Shown piece after piece: positions 37,101 to 46,830 of a DNA stretch of 64,000 bases. Origin of the DNA: Marisa cornuarietis (lineage: Eukaryota > Mollusca > Gastropoda > Architaenioglossa > Ampullariidae); NCBI GenBank assembly GCA_004794655.1, contig SMMW01000618.1, positions 3,038,001-3,102,000 on the forward strand, written 5' to 3'. Under the pieces are notes generated by a model. The model saw only the letters and a list, made by a program, of their open reading frames with translations, ran no database searches and had not been told where the DNA came from. How positions within the stretch are numbered: the stretch's first letter is position 1; the number at the start of each line of letters is the position of its first letter. Made by a program: the position numbers and the translations under genes.

Positions 37101-39755
37101 TTAACTCTAGTGCAAAATTGTTTTCAATTGGGTGGACTCATTCTCGAAGATTTCCTTTAAAAAACTTAATTAATTTTTTAACCTAAATTCTGTTCATGAG
37201 TTACAAGCAGTTCTCATATAAATTTTAAAAAAATACTTCGAAACGCCATTTCCTGTGGCGACATAAAAGTAGACGCGCAGGCACCTTTCAGTGTAATTTT
37301 ATGTTCGACTCAGCCTTTAAATAAGTTAGGTGTGTTCAGTGGTTGGACATTTAATGTATTCTAAAGAATCAGAGTAAAATGACATCGATATGCTACAGCA
37401 AGGTTAACCCGATGGAGACGATATCGAGGCTAGAAAATTAATATTTTTAAAATTCCCTTGGTTAAACAAGAACTTTTTTTACTTTTAATCCAGTAATCAT
37501 TGCCGAAAAAAAGGCAAGCTTCCAGGCCTCTATGTTGATATTCGAAGCACTGTTTACTTTTGCCTTCAACTTTTAAAAGGTTTTAGTTAAGTAGCTTTTC
37601 CATACTTTATTGCTTTCAGCCCGTCTTTGCTGTTGTTCGTTGAAACTTTGGTAATTCCGGTTAATCGGTTTCTGCCTCGCCTTTATCCTGAGGTTATTTG
37701 ACTCGAGGCAGATGTTTCCCCAGTTTTAGTGCATCTTAATCTCTCTAGCCACACTCAGTCGGATCGACAAGATCAAAGCTGACAGAAAAAAAAGTATTTA
37801 AAGATTTGTTTCCCAAATCGGTAGAATCATCCACCATTATCATACTATTTCTTTCTCAAATGTACTGTACGACAACAGCATGAAATTACAATTTATTGCT
37901 AAATGACTTGTTGAATAATAAAGTCATTTTTGAATGATAAAGTCATGGGTTACATTCACACCCCAGAAAGTTTATTTTTAAACAGTTTCGTCTTTAATAT
38001 AACAAATAAAGACGGAATGAAGGATCGGAGGAGAGAGTGACCTAACCAGAGAACAAAGGAACATTCGAATGAACCGTTTAACTGACTGACCTCCAAGGTG
38101 ACTGCATCTTCAAAATAACTTCAGGACGTCGACAAGGACTTATTGGTTTTGTGAAGAAATAATAATTAAAGAATATTAGTGAAAATATCTTACCAAACAT
38201 TTAACCCCCTTTCAAACCATGTCGCCATTTTTAAGCTTCTTTAACAACCTCGTCGATTCTGGTTTTTATTGTTAGTCAAAAATTGATATTGCAAAAACTT
38301 CTTTAAACAATACGCTTCGCATTTTAACATTCTCCCTAATGTTTCTATAAGTTTTTTTTAAAGCCATCTTTTTTGACAGCACTGAGTCCATAAACTACGG
38401 AATAAATATATAGTTTACAATAAGCAGATACTTTAGAATTCTGCAAGTAAACATTCTCCGTCTAAAAATGTCACTAGGAAATATTTCCCTTGATTAATCT
38501 CAACAGATTACAGAGAGATCGGCATGAAAAAGAGACTTGTAAGATGTAAAACTTCCTTATGTAGTTTATTTATTATTTTAAGTATTAAAACCTATTTGTC
38601 TGGATCACTGAGCGATATCGAAAAGCAAAGGAATATATTCTGACATGACTTGATTTCGGTTATAAAAATATCACCAGGGAAATCGTGCTTAAACTCCAAA
38701 ATTTCTGTTATTCCGATAACAATGACCGTTAGTAAAGGAAAACTAGTATGAGCATGGCATTTTGCTAAGGTCAACAGGATCAACTCTGTCAATAATTCTT
38801 CAACATTAATGATTAAACAGAGCACAAAACTGACATAAAAGAGAAATTGCATCCATTCAGCGAATTTCTTTTATTACAATCATGTCCTTTTCATATAACT
38901 AAAGCAAAATAAATTCCTATATCATCATTGTATATTGCTTAGTTATTTTGTTTGTTTGTGAGTGGGCGCGCGCGTAGTATGCCTTGCTGGGAGCATAAAG
39001 GCTTTGTGTATATCTTTCGTGCTTTTTCTACATTTTTCATTTTCTCAATGATATAAAACTAACAGATCATTGCTGGGTTTGCTTAAAGCCGACATGCCGC
39101 CATATTGCTACTCATAAGGCAATGATGTCTCAGTATTTGCAATGAAATTCCCCTGTATTTCCATACTTTTTATAAACTGTTGACTTCGTTTCATTTCGAA
39201 TAAACGACTTTGGCTATTTGATTTCTGAACTGACAGGGAAGGGAGGTGTCGATCTGATAACGCGTTATTCTGGTTTATATGAGATAATGAACAGCAAAAA
39301 GGCTTCAGCAAGTTCTGTTACAGGGTTTCTATGGTTTAACCAGCAGCTTTGGATCAGTGAATCATCTACAGTGTAGAAAAACGATCTGCAATGAATCGGT
39401 CGGTTTTGAATATCAGAAAGATTGTTTCCTTTGGGCACTAGGAGATCTTCTTGCCCTTAACTAATCTAGACATCCGTGTGTGAGAAGCAAAACAGTTTCG
39501 AACCATCGTTGTCTTCGTACAAGATGGTGAACTTCTCCCAGGCCCAGTAGCGCACGATGTCCATGTACGCTTTGCTCAGAGTCAGGTAGTGAGGATACAG
39601 TGAGATGGAGAAGTAGTCACGTGTGTCTCGCGCGTCCCAGTGCCACTGCACGTGTGGGATCTCGAAAGCGTTGCACATGGACTGCACGTGAGCTGCGGTC
39701 AGGCTGGACATGGGCCCAAACATGGCTGCGATGCCTTGACTGGCAATACGGCAAA
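22020..39755 (-). CDS. Gene B: kainate-type ionotropic glutamate receptor subunit, 5' end missing
   Basis: Coding region joined on the - strand from 39755-39504, 36492-36311, 35765-35712, 34949-34782, 31232-31080, 30293-30192, 29765-29652, 29076-28897, 27098-26937, 26430-26250, 25406-25189, 24306-24078, 22682-22411 and 22190-22020. All phases agree, giving 811 residues after a split first codon; full-length relatives have about 900. Domains, numbered in this partial protein: amino-terminal domain 1-about 320, S1 about 335-455, M1 456-477, pore loop with Gln-Gln at 514-515, M3 with [10 protein letters not shown] at 543-552, S2 about 560-718, M4 about 720-742, tail 756-811. Glutamate-contact positions are kept as Tyr345, Thr411, Arg416, Ser582, Thr583 and Glu632 (GluA2 Y450, T480, R485, S654, T655, E705). 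Kainate rather than AMPA type is chosen from [10 protein letters not shown] and the LSVENVGG stretch before M4. No start codon exon was found, so gene B begins somewhere above 39755 or beyond the window. Confidence 0.92.
22411..22682 (-). CDS. Gene B coding exon: end of S2 and M4
   Basis: Exon of 272 nt: two bases complete Gly, then 90 codons; acceptor GACTGCAG, donor GTACAA. It encodes [29 protein letters not shown], a Ser/Pro/Lys linker, [17 protein letters not shown] with M4, and the basic [10 protein letters not shown] end. The 145-residue open frame on the other strand here is a shadow. Confidence 0.93.
22683..24077 (-). other. Gene B intron with a truncated SINE
   Basis: A 1.4-kb intron between the S2 exon (24078-24306) and the M4 exon. 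It contains a truncated SINE at 23548-23650 and imperfect short repeats of AAACAAATACGCTTTTAATT-like words at about 23385-23455. Nothing else is recognised. Confidence 0.7.
23548..23650 (-). mobile_element. Truncated copy of the 33131-type SINE
   Basis: It shares TTTAGGTCGTTGGGGAGT, GTAGGCGTCGAGGACC-like sequence and CCCTCTAAGGAGTCATGTA with the fuller copy at 33131-33385, in the same order and orientation. The tRNA-like head is missing, as expected for a 5'-truncated or broken SINE. Confidence 0.6.
24078..24306 (-). CDS. Gene B coding exon: S2 with ligand glutamate
   Basis: Exon of 229 nt: 76 codons plus one base, acceptor TTCGCACAG, donor GTAAGT. It begins [14 protein letters not shown], contains [12 protein letters not shown] with Glu632 (the amino-group contact, Glu705 of GluA2), [10 protein letters not shown] and [12 protein letters not shown]. 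The cysteine pairs by family rule with the one after the KWW motif in the next exon. Confidence 0.93.
24307..25188 (-). other. Gene B intron, 882 bp
   Basis: AT-rich intron between the M3 exon and the S2 exon; no repeat, gene or other structure recognised. Confidence 0.8.
25189..25406 (-). CDS. Gene B coding exon: M3 gate and start of S2
   Basis: Exon of 218 nt: two bases complete Gly, then 72 codons; acceptor TGTATAG, donor GTACGT. It begins [20 protein letters not shown] and contains the invariant gate motif [15 protein letters not shown], then SAEDLAKQ and [11 protein letters not shown]. The Ser-Thr of GGST are the usual glutamate gamma-carboxyl contacts. Nothing in the channel gate looks broken. 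Confidence 0.94.
25407..26249 (-). other. Gene B intron directly after the Q/R site
   Basis: An 843-bp intron whose donor GTGGGT lies one base after the Gln-Gln codons of the pore loop. If the Q/R site were edited, the complementary sequence would be expected here. I could not establish a long pairing by eye. No other element is recognised. Confidence 0.75.
26250..26430 (-). CDS. Gene B coding exon: M1 and pore loop with Q/R site
   Basis: Exon of 181 nt: 60 codons plus the first base of a split Gly codon; acceptor CTGTTGCAG, donor GTGGGT. It carries M1 ([20 protein letters not shown]), the RFSPYEW motif, [14 protein letters not shown] and the pore loop ending GSLMQQ. The Gln codons are CAA CAA and end one base before the splice donor. 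The unedited genomic state at the Q/R site is therefore Gln, the calcium-permeable form by family knowledge. Confidence 0.94.
26937..27098 (-). CDS. Gene B coding exon: end of S1
   Basis: Exon of 162 nt, 54 codons, acceptor TTGTTACAG, donor GTAACA. It encodes [20 protein letters not shown] then [17 protein letters not shown] and [10 protein letters not shown]. Thr411 and Arg416 are the glutamate alpha-carboxyl contacts. The residue two before Thr411 is Gly where AMPA and kainate receptors usually have Pro. Confidence 0.93.
27099..28896 (-). other. Gene B intron, 1.8 kb
   Basis: It lies between the two S1 exons. A short CAATA-type repeat occurs near 27143-27172 (AATACAATACATTACAATAC). No transposon or gene is recognised; the open frames at 27846-28145 and 28088-28375 match nothing I know. 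Confidence 0.7.
28897..29076 (-). CDS. Gene B coding exon: S1 ligand-binding half
   Basis: Exon of 180 nt, 60 codons, acceptor CTTACGCAG, donor GTAGGA. It begins [20 protein letters not shown] and ends [13 protein letters not shown]. The Tyr of PPYV corresponds to the aromatic residue over the glutamate ligand (Tyr450 of GluA2). FCVDLL and WSGVMGEL match the family's YCIDLL and WNGMVREL. Confidence 0.93.
29652..29765 (-). CDS. Gene B coding exon: linker into S1
   Basis: Exon of 114 nt, 38 codons, acceptor CTTTTTCAG, donor GTAAGT. It begins [19 protein letters not shown] (family: IGTWDPASGLNMTE) and ends [10 protein letters not shown], the first beta strand of ligand-binding half S1. It contains two Asn-X-Thr glycosylation sequons (NVT, NKT). 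Confidence 0.92.
29819..29890. repeat. 25-bp tandem repeat, about three copies
   Basis: The unit TGTGAACATATGTGACAAAC is repeated almost exactly, followed by a third diverged copy (TGTGAAACAGGGTGACAAAC). It is intronic in gene B. Confidence 0.8.
30192..30293 (-). CDS. Gene B coding exon: amino-terminal domain to linker
   Basis: Exon of 102 nt, 34 codons, acceptor GTTCTTCAG, donor GTGATC. It encodes [20 protein letters not shown] followed by [14 protein letters not shown], matching the EGLTGRI...LKEEGLEK signature. It sits inside the longest open frame of the window (30123-30953), but the rest of that frame is intron. Confidence 0.9.
30294..31079 (-). other. Gene B intron, 786 bp
   Basis: On the - strand it is open for a long way into the downstream exon, which produces a 276-codon frame (30123-30953). 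The peptide outside the exon is low in family similarity and the acceptor at 30294 is good, so this is intron. No repeat recognised. Confidence 0.75.
31080..31232 (-). CDS. Gene B coding exon: end of amino-terminal domain
   Basis: Exon of 153 nt, 51 codons, phase 0 at both ends, acceptor TCCTACAG and donor GTAAGT. It encodes [20 protein letters not shown] and later [20 protein letters not shown], equal to the LTYDAVHVV...LQCNRHKPWRFGTR region of the family. The cysteine is the likely second half of the amino-terminal-domain disulfide. Confidence 0.9.
31985..32630. repeat. Degenerate minisatellite, about 32-36 bp unit
   Basis: The word pair CCTTTGTGATGTACAAATA...TTCG or a variant recurs some 18-20 times (for example near 32040, 32112, 32160, 32300, 32340, 32490, 32595). 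Units differ by substitutions and short indels, so the array is old. Confidence 0.7.
33131..33385 (-). mobile_element. tRNA-derived SINE, near full length
   Basis: Read on the - strand, the head has GTGGTTAGAGGGCTGG and a perfect polymerase III B box, GGTTCAATTCC, at 33334-33324, spaced as in a tRNA. The body follows, and the element ends in a TTTACC-type repeat tail (plus strand GGTAAGGTAAAGGTAAAGG at 33131-33149). A truncated relative is at 23548-23650. I cannot name the family. Boundaries are approximate, since no clear target duplication was seen. Confidence 0.75.
34782..34949 (-). CDS. Gene B coding exon: amino-terminal domain
   Basis: Exon of 168 nt, 56 codons, phase 0 at both ends, acceptor CCCCAAAG and donor GTAAAC. 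The peptide begins [20 protein letters not shown] and ends LREYTEIE. It carries a possible N-glycosylation site (Asn-Ile-Thr) in the place where kainate receptors have GVNMT. The TTLD join with the micro-exon reproduces the family sequence FTTLDL. Confidence 0.9.
34950..36310 (-). other. Gene B introns around the micro-exon
   Basis: Two introns (762 and 545 bp) flank the 54-bp exon. The second holds an A/AAG-rich tract at about 35969-36030 (AAGAAG, GAGGAAGAG). Nothing else recognised. The 762-bp length equals that of the transposon by coincidence; the sequences are unrelated. Confidence 0.75.
35712..35765 (-). CDS. Gene B 54-bp micro-exon: amino-terminal domain
   Basis: Only 54 nt, exactly 18 codons, [18 protein letters not shown], between acceptor CTTTTCAG and donor GTGAGT. 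It is phase 0 at both ends. It aligns with the YYHYIFTTLDL region of vertebrate kainate receptors, directly between the neighbouring exons' peptides. It is far too short for an open-reading-frame scan and was found from the protein alignment and splice signals. Confidence 0.88.
36311..36492 (-). CDS. Gene B coding exon: amino-terminal domain, lobe 2
   Basis: Exon of 182 nt (two bases completing a Gly codon, then 60 codons) between acceptor GTGCTCAG and donor GTAAGT. It encodes [20 protein letters not shown] and ends [16 protein letters not shown], matching the GLIRLQELIK... region of vertebrate GluK proteins. A longer open frame over 36167-36658 is this exon plus intron read-through. Confidence 0.9.
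36493..39503 (-). other. Gene B intron, 3.0 kb
   Basis: AT-rich, with a (CT)n run at about 36617-36643 and a short TATA run near 36841-36860. No exon, SINE or transposon recognised on either strand. Confidence 0.7.
39504..39755 (-). CDS. Gene B first visible coding exon: amino-terminal domain
   Basis: Exon of 252 nt: two bases finish a split codon, then 83 codons and one base over. The acceptor is CTCTTTCAG. The peptide opens [20 protein letters not shown] and continues with [29 protein letters not shown] and ILYEDND, all standard landmarks of the clamshell amino-terminal domain of kainate receptors. The first cysteine is the family partner of the cysteine in the 31080-31232 exon. The donor is GTTCGA, a weak match to consensus, but it is the only choice that gives the expected DNDGLTRLQE join. 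Confidence 0.9.
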
Positions 39756-40045
39756 CTGAAAGAGAAACATTATCATCAGTGTCAAAGATCTGATACTTCG
39801 TTCATTGTGTCAAGAAAGGAGGGAAAAATGAGTCACTGACAATTTAAAATTTAGACCTAAATAACCTCTTTCAATGTCCATTTTCTCTGCTATTATAATA
39901 AAAACGAATTCTTCATTTGTAGTTATATTGCCATACTGAAATAATCCAAATATAAACATTTTCTACCCGTAAATTAAAAAAAAAATTTAAATGTTTTGTA
40001 ATGCAGTAAGTTTTCTGAAATATGTTGGGCTAGCGCTTAAATGCG

Positions 40046-40061
40046 TGTTTGTTTGTTTGTT

Positions 40062-40125
<64 letters not shown>
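40046..40125. repeat. GTTT/GT microsatellite
   Basis: GTTT units pass into a long (GT)n array ending at about 40125, about 290 bases upstream of the first visible gene B exon. Confidence 0.93.
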
Positions 40126-40126
<1 letters not shown>

Positions 40127-41602
40127 ACGCACACATTTGTTTTTGTAAAATGTACCGGACTTAACGCCCGATCAGATATTAAGAATGAGTGAGACACAGC
40201 AGGACGTTTAACTTTTACACGTGACTTCTGTTCTTAATCTACGGCTACAAACCCTCGCTCCAAGCATGTGCATTTATTTGCCTTGGAGACTGAACACCTG
40301 ATCCCGTGTAAAGACTTCCTTTACACGCGTAAATAATCAATCTATTGGAAAAATAAATAATTAAATAAACGGCACTTCTGACAGAGCATGTGGGCAGATG
40401 AAAGCAGCTATTCAGTAAATTAAATAAGTTATCTTATCCCGGAATCCGAAAGGATGATAAGGTAATCTTAGGCAGAACGGAATTTGTAAATATGGGTTCA
40501 CAAGCAGGCACTATGCAACCTTCATTAAATAATGTTTTTGGAAGTAAGATCTGAAGACGCTCTCAGCCCTTTAAAAGTAAGATTTGATGACTAAGACAAA
40601 GAACCTGATTTATTCCAATATTGTGCCACAAAAAGAGCGCCAGACAAATGCACAATGTTCCAGACACAAAGCTATCTCACTATTTCAGTACGAAAGATGT
40701 ACGGGAAACAAACGGCGCCGCTTGTCTCTTATCACACAATCAAGTTTACATGCATGGCATTTACATACGGTGGAAGCTGTTCGTCGAGACGATAGTCTTA
40801 TACAGACGGTAACTTTTGGAGAACTCTCTGCCCTTAGAGACATCGACGGTGTTAGATATCTATCTCATGGCCGACAAAAGTTTCAGATGCCTCTCGCCTC
40901 TTTTTGTCTGACCATCATGCTCAATGAACCCGAGGTGTTCCAGGAGTCAGACCCAAACCGCTTCGTCCCAAGAAAACAAGTCGGTAGAGGCGTTGAGTGA
41001 AAGACAGTAACTGACGTCATCTACCAAGGGATTGTCTTGCCTTCTGATGCCCCTCCAGACACGGGGATATCGGGGGAGACCAACGAGACTCTTCCTGACG
41101 GCTGTTCGGTCCTTGCTGATGGATCACTGCAACGTTAACGCGTCCAGCAGGCGATCAAAAGCCTACGTTGTGTCTTCAGAGGCCTGGATCCTGTGTACGG
41201 GAATTCATTAAGGGGTTCGAGCTTCGCGCGTGCATCTATTGCTTGTGTGTGTGATGTGGCAGAGGGGGACGAACTGTCCAGAAAGTTCTGGCTAACACCA
41301 GTTTACTTATACTTGACAGCTACACGAAGAGCCTAGACAATCGTTTGATAACTAGTGTTCACCAATATTTATTATGAACGTGCTGCACTGATTAGAGATA
41401 ATTTTTCTTCAGGTCTTAATTTGCTTGAATCTCGATGACTGGTTTTTTATGAACATTTTGAAGATGGACACAATGCAGCCCGCACAAAAGAATCCAGCAT
41501 AATTTCTCTGTGCCCAGTAGTTTTACTACAAACTTTTCGACCCCAACACTTATTAAACTTATGTCTGAACGAGGCGCAAAGACACTTCAGCATCATTTAA
41601 TC

Positions 41603-42080
41603 TAGGGTTGGCCAAAGTTCTCTTTTTGCGGGCCGGTTTCAAAATTCCAAGGTATGCGGCGGGCCGGCAAAATACCAAAACCCACCCCAGGTGACTACAC
41701 AACAAACCTGGTGATAATGGAATGGACAACACAGGAGTACACAATGGCGCTCACTTACCAAACTCATTGTGTAAAATTAACCTGTTTGAATTTGCTCACA
41801 ATAAAACTTTAAAAACCAGCCTTTCCTTTCAAGCCAGCAGCCCCCGATGCTCTCTAACGACTCCATCAGACATTTCAACCGTGTTGTTTTCTTTGTATCT
41901 TGTCTGTGTTAGAATGTTACGGACTGTCGATTTCTAACGCGGTGGTACTTCGTAAATTAAATTTCAATCAAATTAACCTAGGCTGAATTTTAAAAAAATG
42001 AAAAAAGTGCACTTCACATTTTGCCAGACGGGCAGGTCCAAAGAAGTCCGCGGCCGCGGGCCGTCCTTTGCCCACTCCCA
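41603..42080. mobile_element. hAT-like nonautonomous element (tentative)
   Basis: The left end TAGGGTTGGCCAAAGTTC with GCGGGCCGG nearby, and the right end CGGGCCGTCCTTTGCCCACT, form imperfect inverted termini of the kind seen in hAT elements (TAGGG/CAGGG, then TGGGCAAAG, then CGGCCCGCGGGCC). About 478 bp long, with no transposase. I could not confirm an 8-bp target duplication, so the ends may be off by several bases. Confidence 0.5.
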
Positions 42081-43280
42081 AATGTTTTAGAATGTGTGCA
42101 ATTTTTCATAGTAAAATAACTTCTTCACCAGTGGAATACCCTTTAAAACGAGATTCCATGCTAGGTGTAAAAAGCTTTTTTTATGTCCAGTACCCCTTTT
42201 ATTATTAAGTTTCATGGTTAGAGCAGAAGTCAATCCGTTGAATACCCCCGTGTCATGCCATGAGAAGAAAGTTAATGGCCCCTGAGTACCAGGTTTCGTC
42301 TTAGGAGTAAAACATTACATTTACCATCAAGCGAAAACGTGACGTGCAGACTAAAGACTAAAAGTCGTGCCTATAAAGGCGGAATCAGACGGTGTGATTG
42401 GTGTGAAAATAACAGTCTGACGCAGACATCGAGGAGAGACGGTAGTCAGGGTTGTTTGGGGCCTTAATTAACAATGAAGTTACTAGGTCCTGAGGAGATG
42501 ACAAACGAGCGAACCGTCCGATGGAAACGACGATGAGAGTGCGAAGAGGCCGGTGATATATGGCTTTCACAGGGGGGGGCTATCTTGTGTCCAACAAGCC
42601 CCGAGTCAGCGTGGCGGAAAACTCATCGCGACGAAAAGCTATTCCGACAGTCACTCACGGTAGGCTGGTCCTGAAGTGAATGGCTGTCCACAAAAGTGTG
42701 GGACGGTAAACAACGTTGGCTAATTTAGGCGGCCTGTAAGTGTTCGGAGGTCAGGCGGAAAAAAGAGTGAGCAGCGCCACCTCCCCCGCCCCCACCCCCC
42801 CAAGAGAGCCTTATTTCCAGCCTTGATAAAGGGCCGCAATCAAGACCTCTCGGCGGGTCGGCGTTTTGTCATCCGCTGCGCTGCAGGCATGCGCGGAGGC
42901 TGGGATCGGGGAGATAAGTGTGAGCCCTCGTGTCGCCATGTCAGCATGACTGACGCCACGTCAACCCCATGATCGACATCGCCATGCTTGACCACCGTGA
43001 AAACATTGGGGCTTTTAAGATACATGTGAAAACACAAGAAAAGATCGTTTCCTCTCCCGCCTTCTTCCCGGTTGGTTGAAATTCTTCTCTCTCTCTCTCA
43101 CACACACACACACGTGCGCGCGTGCATATAATATCAAACATAGGAACAAAATCAAAAACAAGATACAAAGCATTATGAAAGGAGTAAGTAAGATACTCTT
43201 AACTCCAAAACACTTGTCTTTATCTTAATGACAATATTTTTTTAATAACTTTGTTTTCAAATACATGGTTAACAGTAAGG

Positions 43281-43288
<8 letters not shown>

Positions 43289-43330
<42 letters not shown>
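43289..43330. repeat. (CA)n microsatellite
   Basis: An uninterrupted CA run of about 21 units, followed by CGCACACACA. Confidence 0.95.
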
Positions 43331-43338
<8 letters not shown>

Positions 43339-46045
43339 CATTTGACCGAAATTGAGAAATGTTGCGGCTATAAAATACATGTAAAAATATCAGAACTGAC
43401 GGTATTTCTGCTACACATAAATACAACCGGTTTCTATTCCTTCACCGTTGAAAAGAATAACTATGATTTAACAGTTTAACTTGACTCCTTAACCCCATAC
43501 TGTAGAGTGACGACTCTTTGAGCTTTATCGACTACTTCAAAGTTTGAAGCAATAGTAAGAATTTACTTTTGATCTTTTTCCACAAATGTTTTGTGCGACT
43601 TCTGCACTCGTTTCTGGAAACAGATTAATTTCGCCAGCCAACCAGAAGAAAAAAAGGAGACAAAGCGAACAAAACCATTTCCCTGACACCACCTCGAACT
43701 CCAACCGAGGAGGTCGACTTTAATCATTCTTGGCCAACTGAATGTTTAACTTTTGCCACGGAGAAGAACCTAGGTGGAGAAAGGAGTAGCCATGTAGTGG
43801 GGTGTAGGCCAGTAGTGAATGACAACCAAAGGCCAAGGTTACCTGCAGTCAATCCATCAGCTGTAGTCCCATTTGCTGAAACTACACTATTTGTCTTTCT
43901 AAGTCTCGATCTTCCTTGAAATATTTTTTTTTCTCTCCCTAACACTTTCTCAGCGTCTTTCGATCAATTTGTTCAGCGTTTTAACCCTTTCATTACTTTA
44001 AAAAAAAATTTATTTCACTTCCTCTCTTCTATAATTTCTTTTGCTTCCGGGATATCGCTTTTGTCCTGAGGCTGAAAGCCCGCAATTGCCCGAACCAATT
44101 TTTCTTTCTGGGACACAGGGACACAATTTGTAACATTCGGTTTAAAAAAAAATATTGTTGTTTATAATTGTGCGTCACACAGAGCAATATTCTTTTTACA
44201 GAGGCCACAAACCCTTGTCCGCTCAATTCATTTTAAAGTTCACTAGAGGTCTGCTAAAAATAAGCGTCCATCGCTTCAGCCAGAAAAAAAGATGACAATG
44301 GAGAGTTTAAGATGGAGCAAAAGCACAAGGCATCCTGGGAAGGTGGAGTCCTGGAACGTTGCGCACTGCGTCGTCAACCTCAGACAGGCTGGAGCTCTTC
44401 TACACTTGAGACAGATGATACACACTTTTACCTGTCGTTACCACAATGCTTACCATATTCATCCTTCACTATGTTGATCAGACTATCACGCGCCTTTAGT
44501 GTAGATCATTATACATTTCCCTTTTAGTAATAATAAATAATAAAAACATAAGCCTTGTTAAAGCGTGAACAACTACAACAAAGAGTGAATGAAATCGTGC
44601 GAGAAAAAAGGCACTAAATCATCTCAAACTTGTTATATATGTATATGTATATACGTTAATTTTATTTTTCAATATTGACTTTTTTCTGTGACTTATAACT
44701 TTATCTAGTTTACTTTTGGGACGTTTGAAAACAAAATGATATACAGTGGAAGAAGCCTAGAGGTCGTAGTTGCCTTAATATGCTCGTGTTCGGATGCTCC
44801 TTGAGTGTTGAGTGTTTGTCACAGTATTCATAGGAGCTAAACTGATTTTATCTTTGCTGTTATCATCACCATCATCGTCAACAGCAACAAGAATAAAACC
44901 ACAGCAGCAGCAGATCAAGTGGTTTTATCGTCAGTCTCACTAGGGAGCTTTATGTTATGTTTATTTATTTATTTTTGCACAATATAACTATTTCCTGGCC
45001 TTCTGTGTGACTGCTGCTAGCTCAAATCATGAACGTGTAAAGGGACTGAGCTTAGAATGAGCTGTAGGCATGTTGCTTACATCAAGCATAATAAAACCTA
45101 AAATACTATGCAGGTAAAAGGCGAAGGGTACAGCGGACTGTACATGGTTCACTGCGTTTGTGTAATTGTTTGCTATCATTTAAATTTATGTAATGAATTT
45201 ATAATTTGTAACTCTTAATCATGTACGTCCTGCTATATTAACCCAGAAAATAATAAGATTTTTGTCATTTGCTTAACCAGCGCCATTTAAGCATCGACTA
45301 GTAGCAGATCGAAGACCATTCATTCTTATTGTCGCGCAAATGAACACATGGTCGTCCCAGGGACCATAAATTTATCTTTATCTTCTCTGACGACTGTGGT
45401 AGACAAGGCGAGATGACCCTGGCTGTGCTCTGTAAGCTGCATCGTGGGGAGACGGGGAGCCTGCAAATCACAGAGTCAATGGTACCGGTGTCTGGCCCCT
45501 GCCACCGACTCGCGCTGTCTCTTCATTCGAGTTGATGAAGCGTGAACGAGGCTGCGACTGGACACGACCGTTAACACGCAGCAGCTTCTCACAGTTCCCT
45601 GCCGTTAAGCAAGAGACTGGATGAGGTCACTTCTTCTTTCAGTTTATTAGTCTGGTTCGTAGATATACAGATATTGGCTTCTTAGACTGGTCGCCTTAAA
45701 AACATTTTTTCATTCTTTTTCTTTCTCTTTTCTTTGATTTCTTTTTTTCATCGGGATGTGCAAGATTAAAAGATACACTCCACTGCTAATATAGAATTAG
45801 TCTAGTCCTTAAAATTTTACAAAAATGTTTGCGAACCCTTTGAATCTTTTCATTCTTGGTGTCATTTGGCAGGATAATTTTTTTCATCTTGCTAGTTATT
45901 TGAATTTTCAGCTTCACCTTTAAGGCGATAGTAAATATGTCACTGTGTTTTGCAGGCGGTACTGAGCACATCATGGCACCCTGAGAGGGTTGCTAAGCAA
46001 GTCATCTCATCCTGCAGGCCATAGTGAACACCTCACCTGACTCTT

Positions 46046-46830
46046 TTCTACTCTAAACACTCTAGGGCAACCTGTAAACGATACTAAACACTCTAGGGAG
46101 ACTATGGGTGATACTAAACACTCTAGGACAGTCTGAAGCGATACTAAGCACTCTCAGACAGCCTGTAGGCGAAACTAAACACTCTAGGGCAGCCTGCAGA
46201 GGACACTAAATACGTTAAGGCAGCCTGCAGACGATACCAAACACGCTAGGATAGACTATATGTGATACTAAGCACTCTCAGACAGTCTGCAGGTGATACT
46301 AAACACTCTAAGGCAGCCTGCAGACGATACTAAACACGCTAGGAGAGACTATAGGTGATACTAAACACTCTAAGGCAGCCTGAAGGCTAATACTAAACAC
46401 TCTAGGGCAACCTGCAGACGATACTAAACACGCTAGGAGAGACTATAGGTGATACTAAACACTCTCAGACAGTCTGCAGGAGATACTTAACATTCTAGGG
46501 CAACCTAAAGACGATGCTTAAAACTCTAGGATGGCCTACACTCCCTACAGGCAATAGTTAACACTTTCGGGCAACCTTCAGGCAATACTAAACACTGTAG
46601 GGCAGCCTACAGGCGATACTTCACGCGACAGGGCAGCCTACAGGCGATAATTAACACTTTAGGGCAGCCTAAGGCGATATTACAAAGCATTATGAAAGGC
46701 GAGATTACAAGTGATACTAAACACTCTATGACAGCCTGAAGCGATACTAAACACACTTAGACAGCCTGCAGGTGATACTAAACAACCTAAGACAGCCTGC
46801 AGGCGATACTAAACCTGATAAACCTGCTTG
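46046..46830. repeat. 32-bp minisatellite with higher-order structure
   Basis: About 24 copies of a roughly 32-bp unit around GATACTAAACACTCTAGGGC followed by AGCCTGCAGGC. Within it a three-unit block beginning GCAGACGATACTAAACACGC recurs near 46219, 46317 and 46412, a period of about 96-98 bp. Copies are imperfect. No gene content. Confidence 0.85.

Noticed and set aside
40584..41000. 138-codon + strand frame upstream of gene B
   Set aside because: No recognisable domain. It could be an old repeat or chance; a translated database search would decide.
46046..46830. Possible CRISPR array (regular short repeats)
   Set aside because: Units are imperfect head-to-tail copies without unique spacers, in animal DNA; it is a minisatellite.
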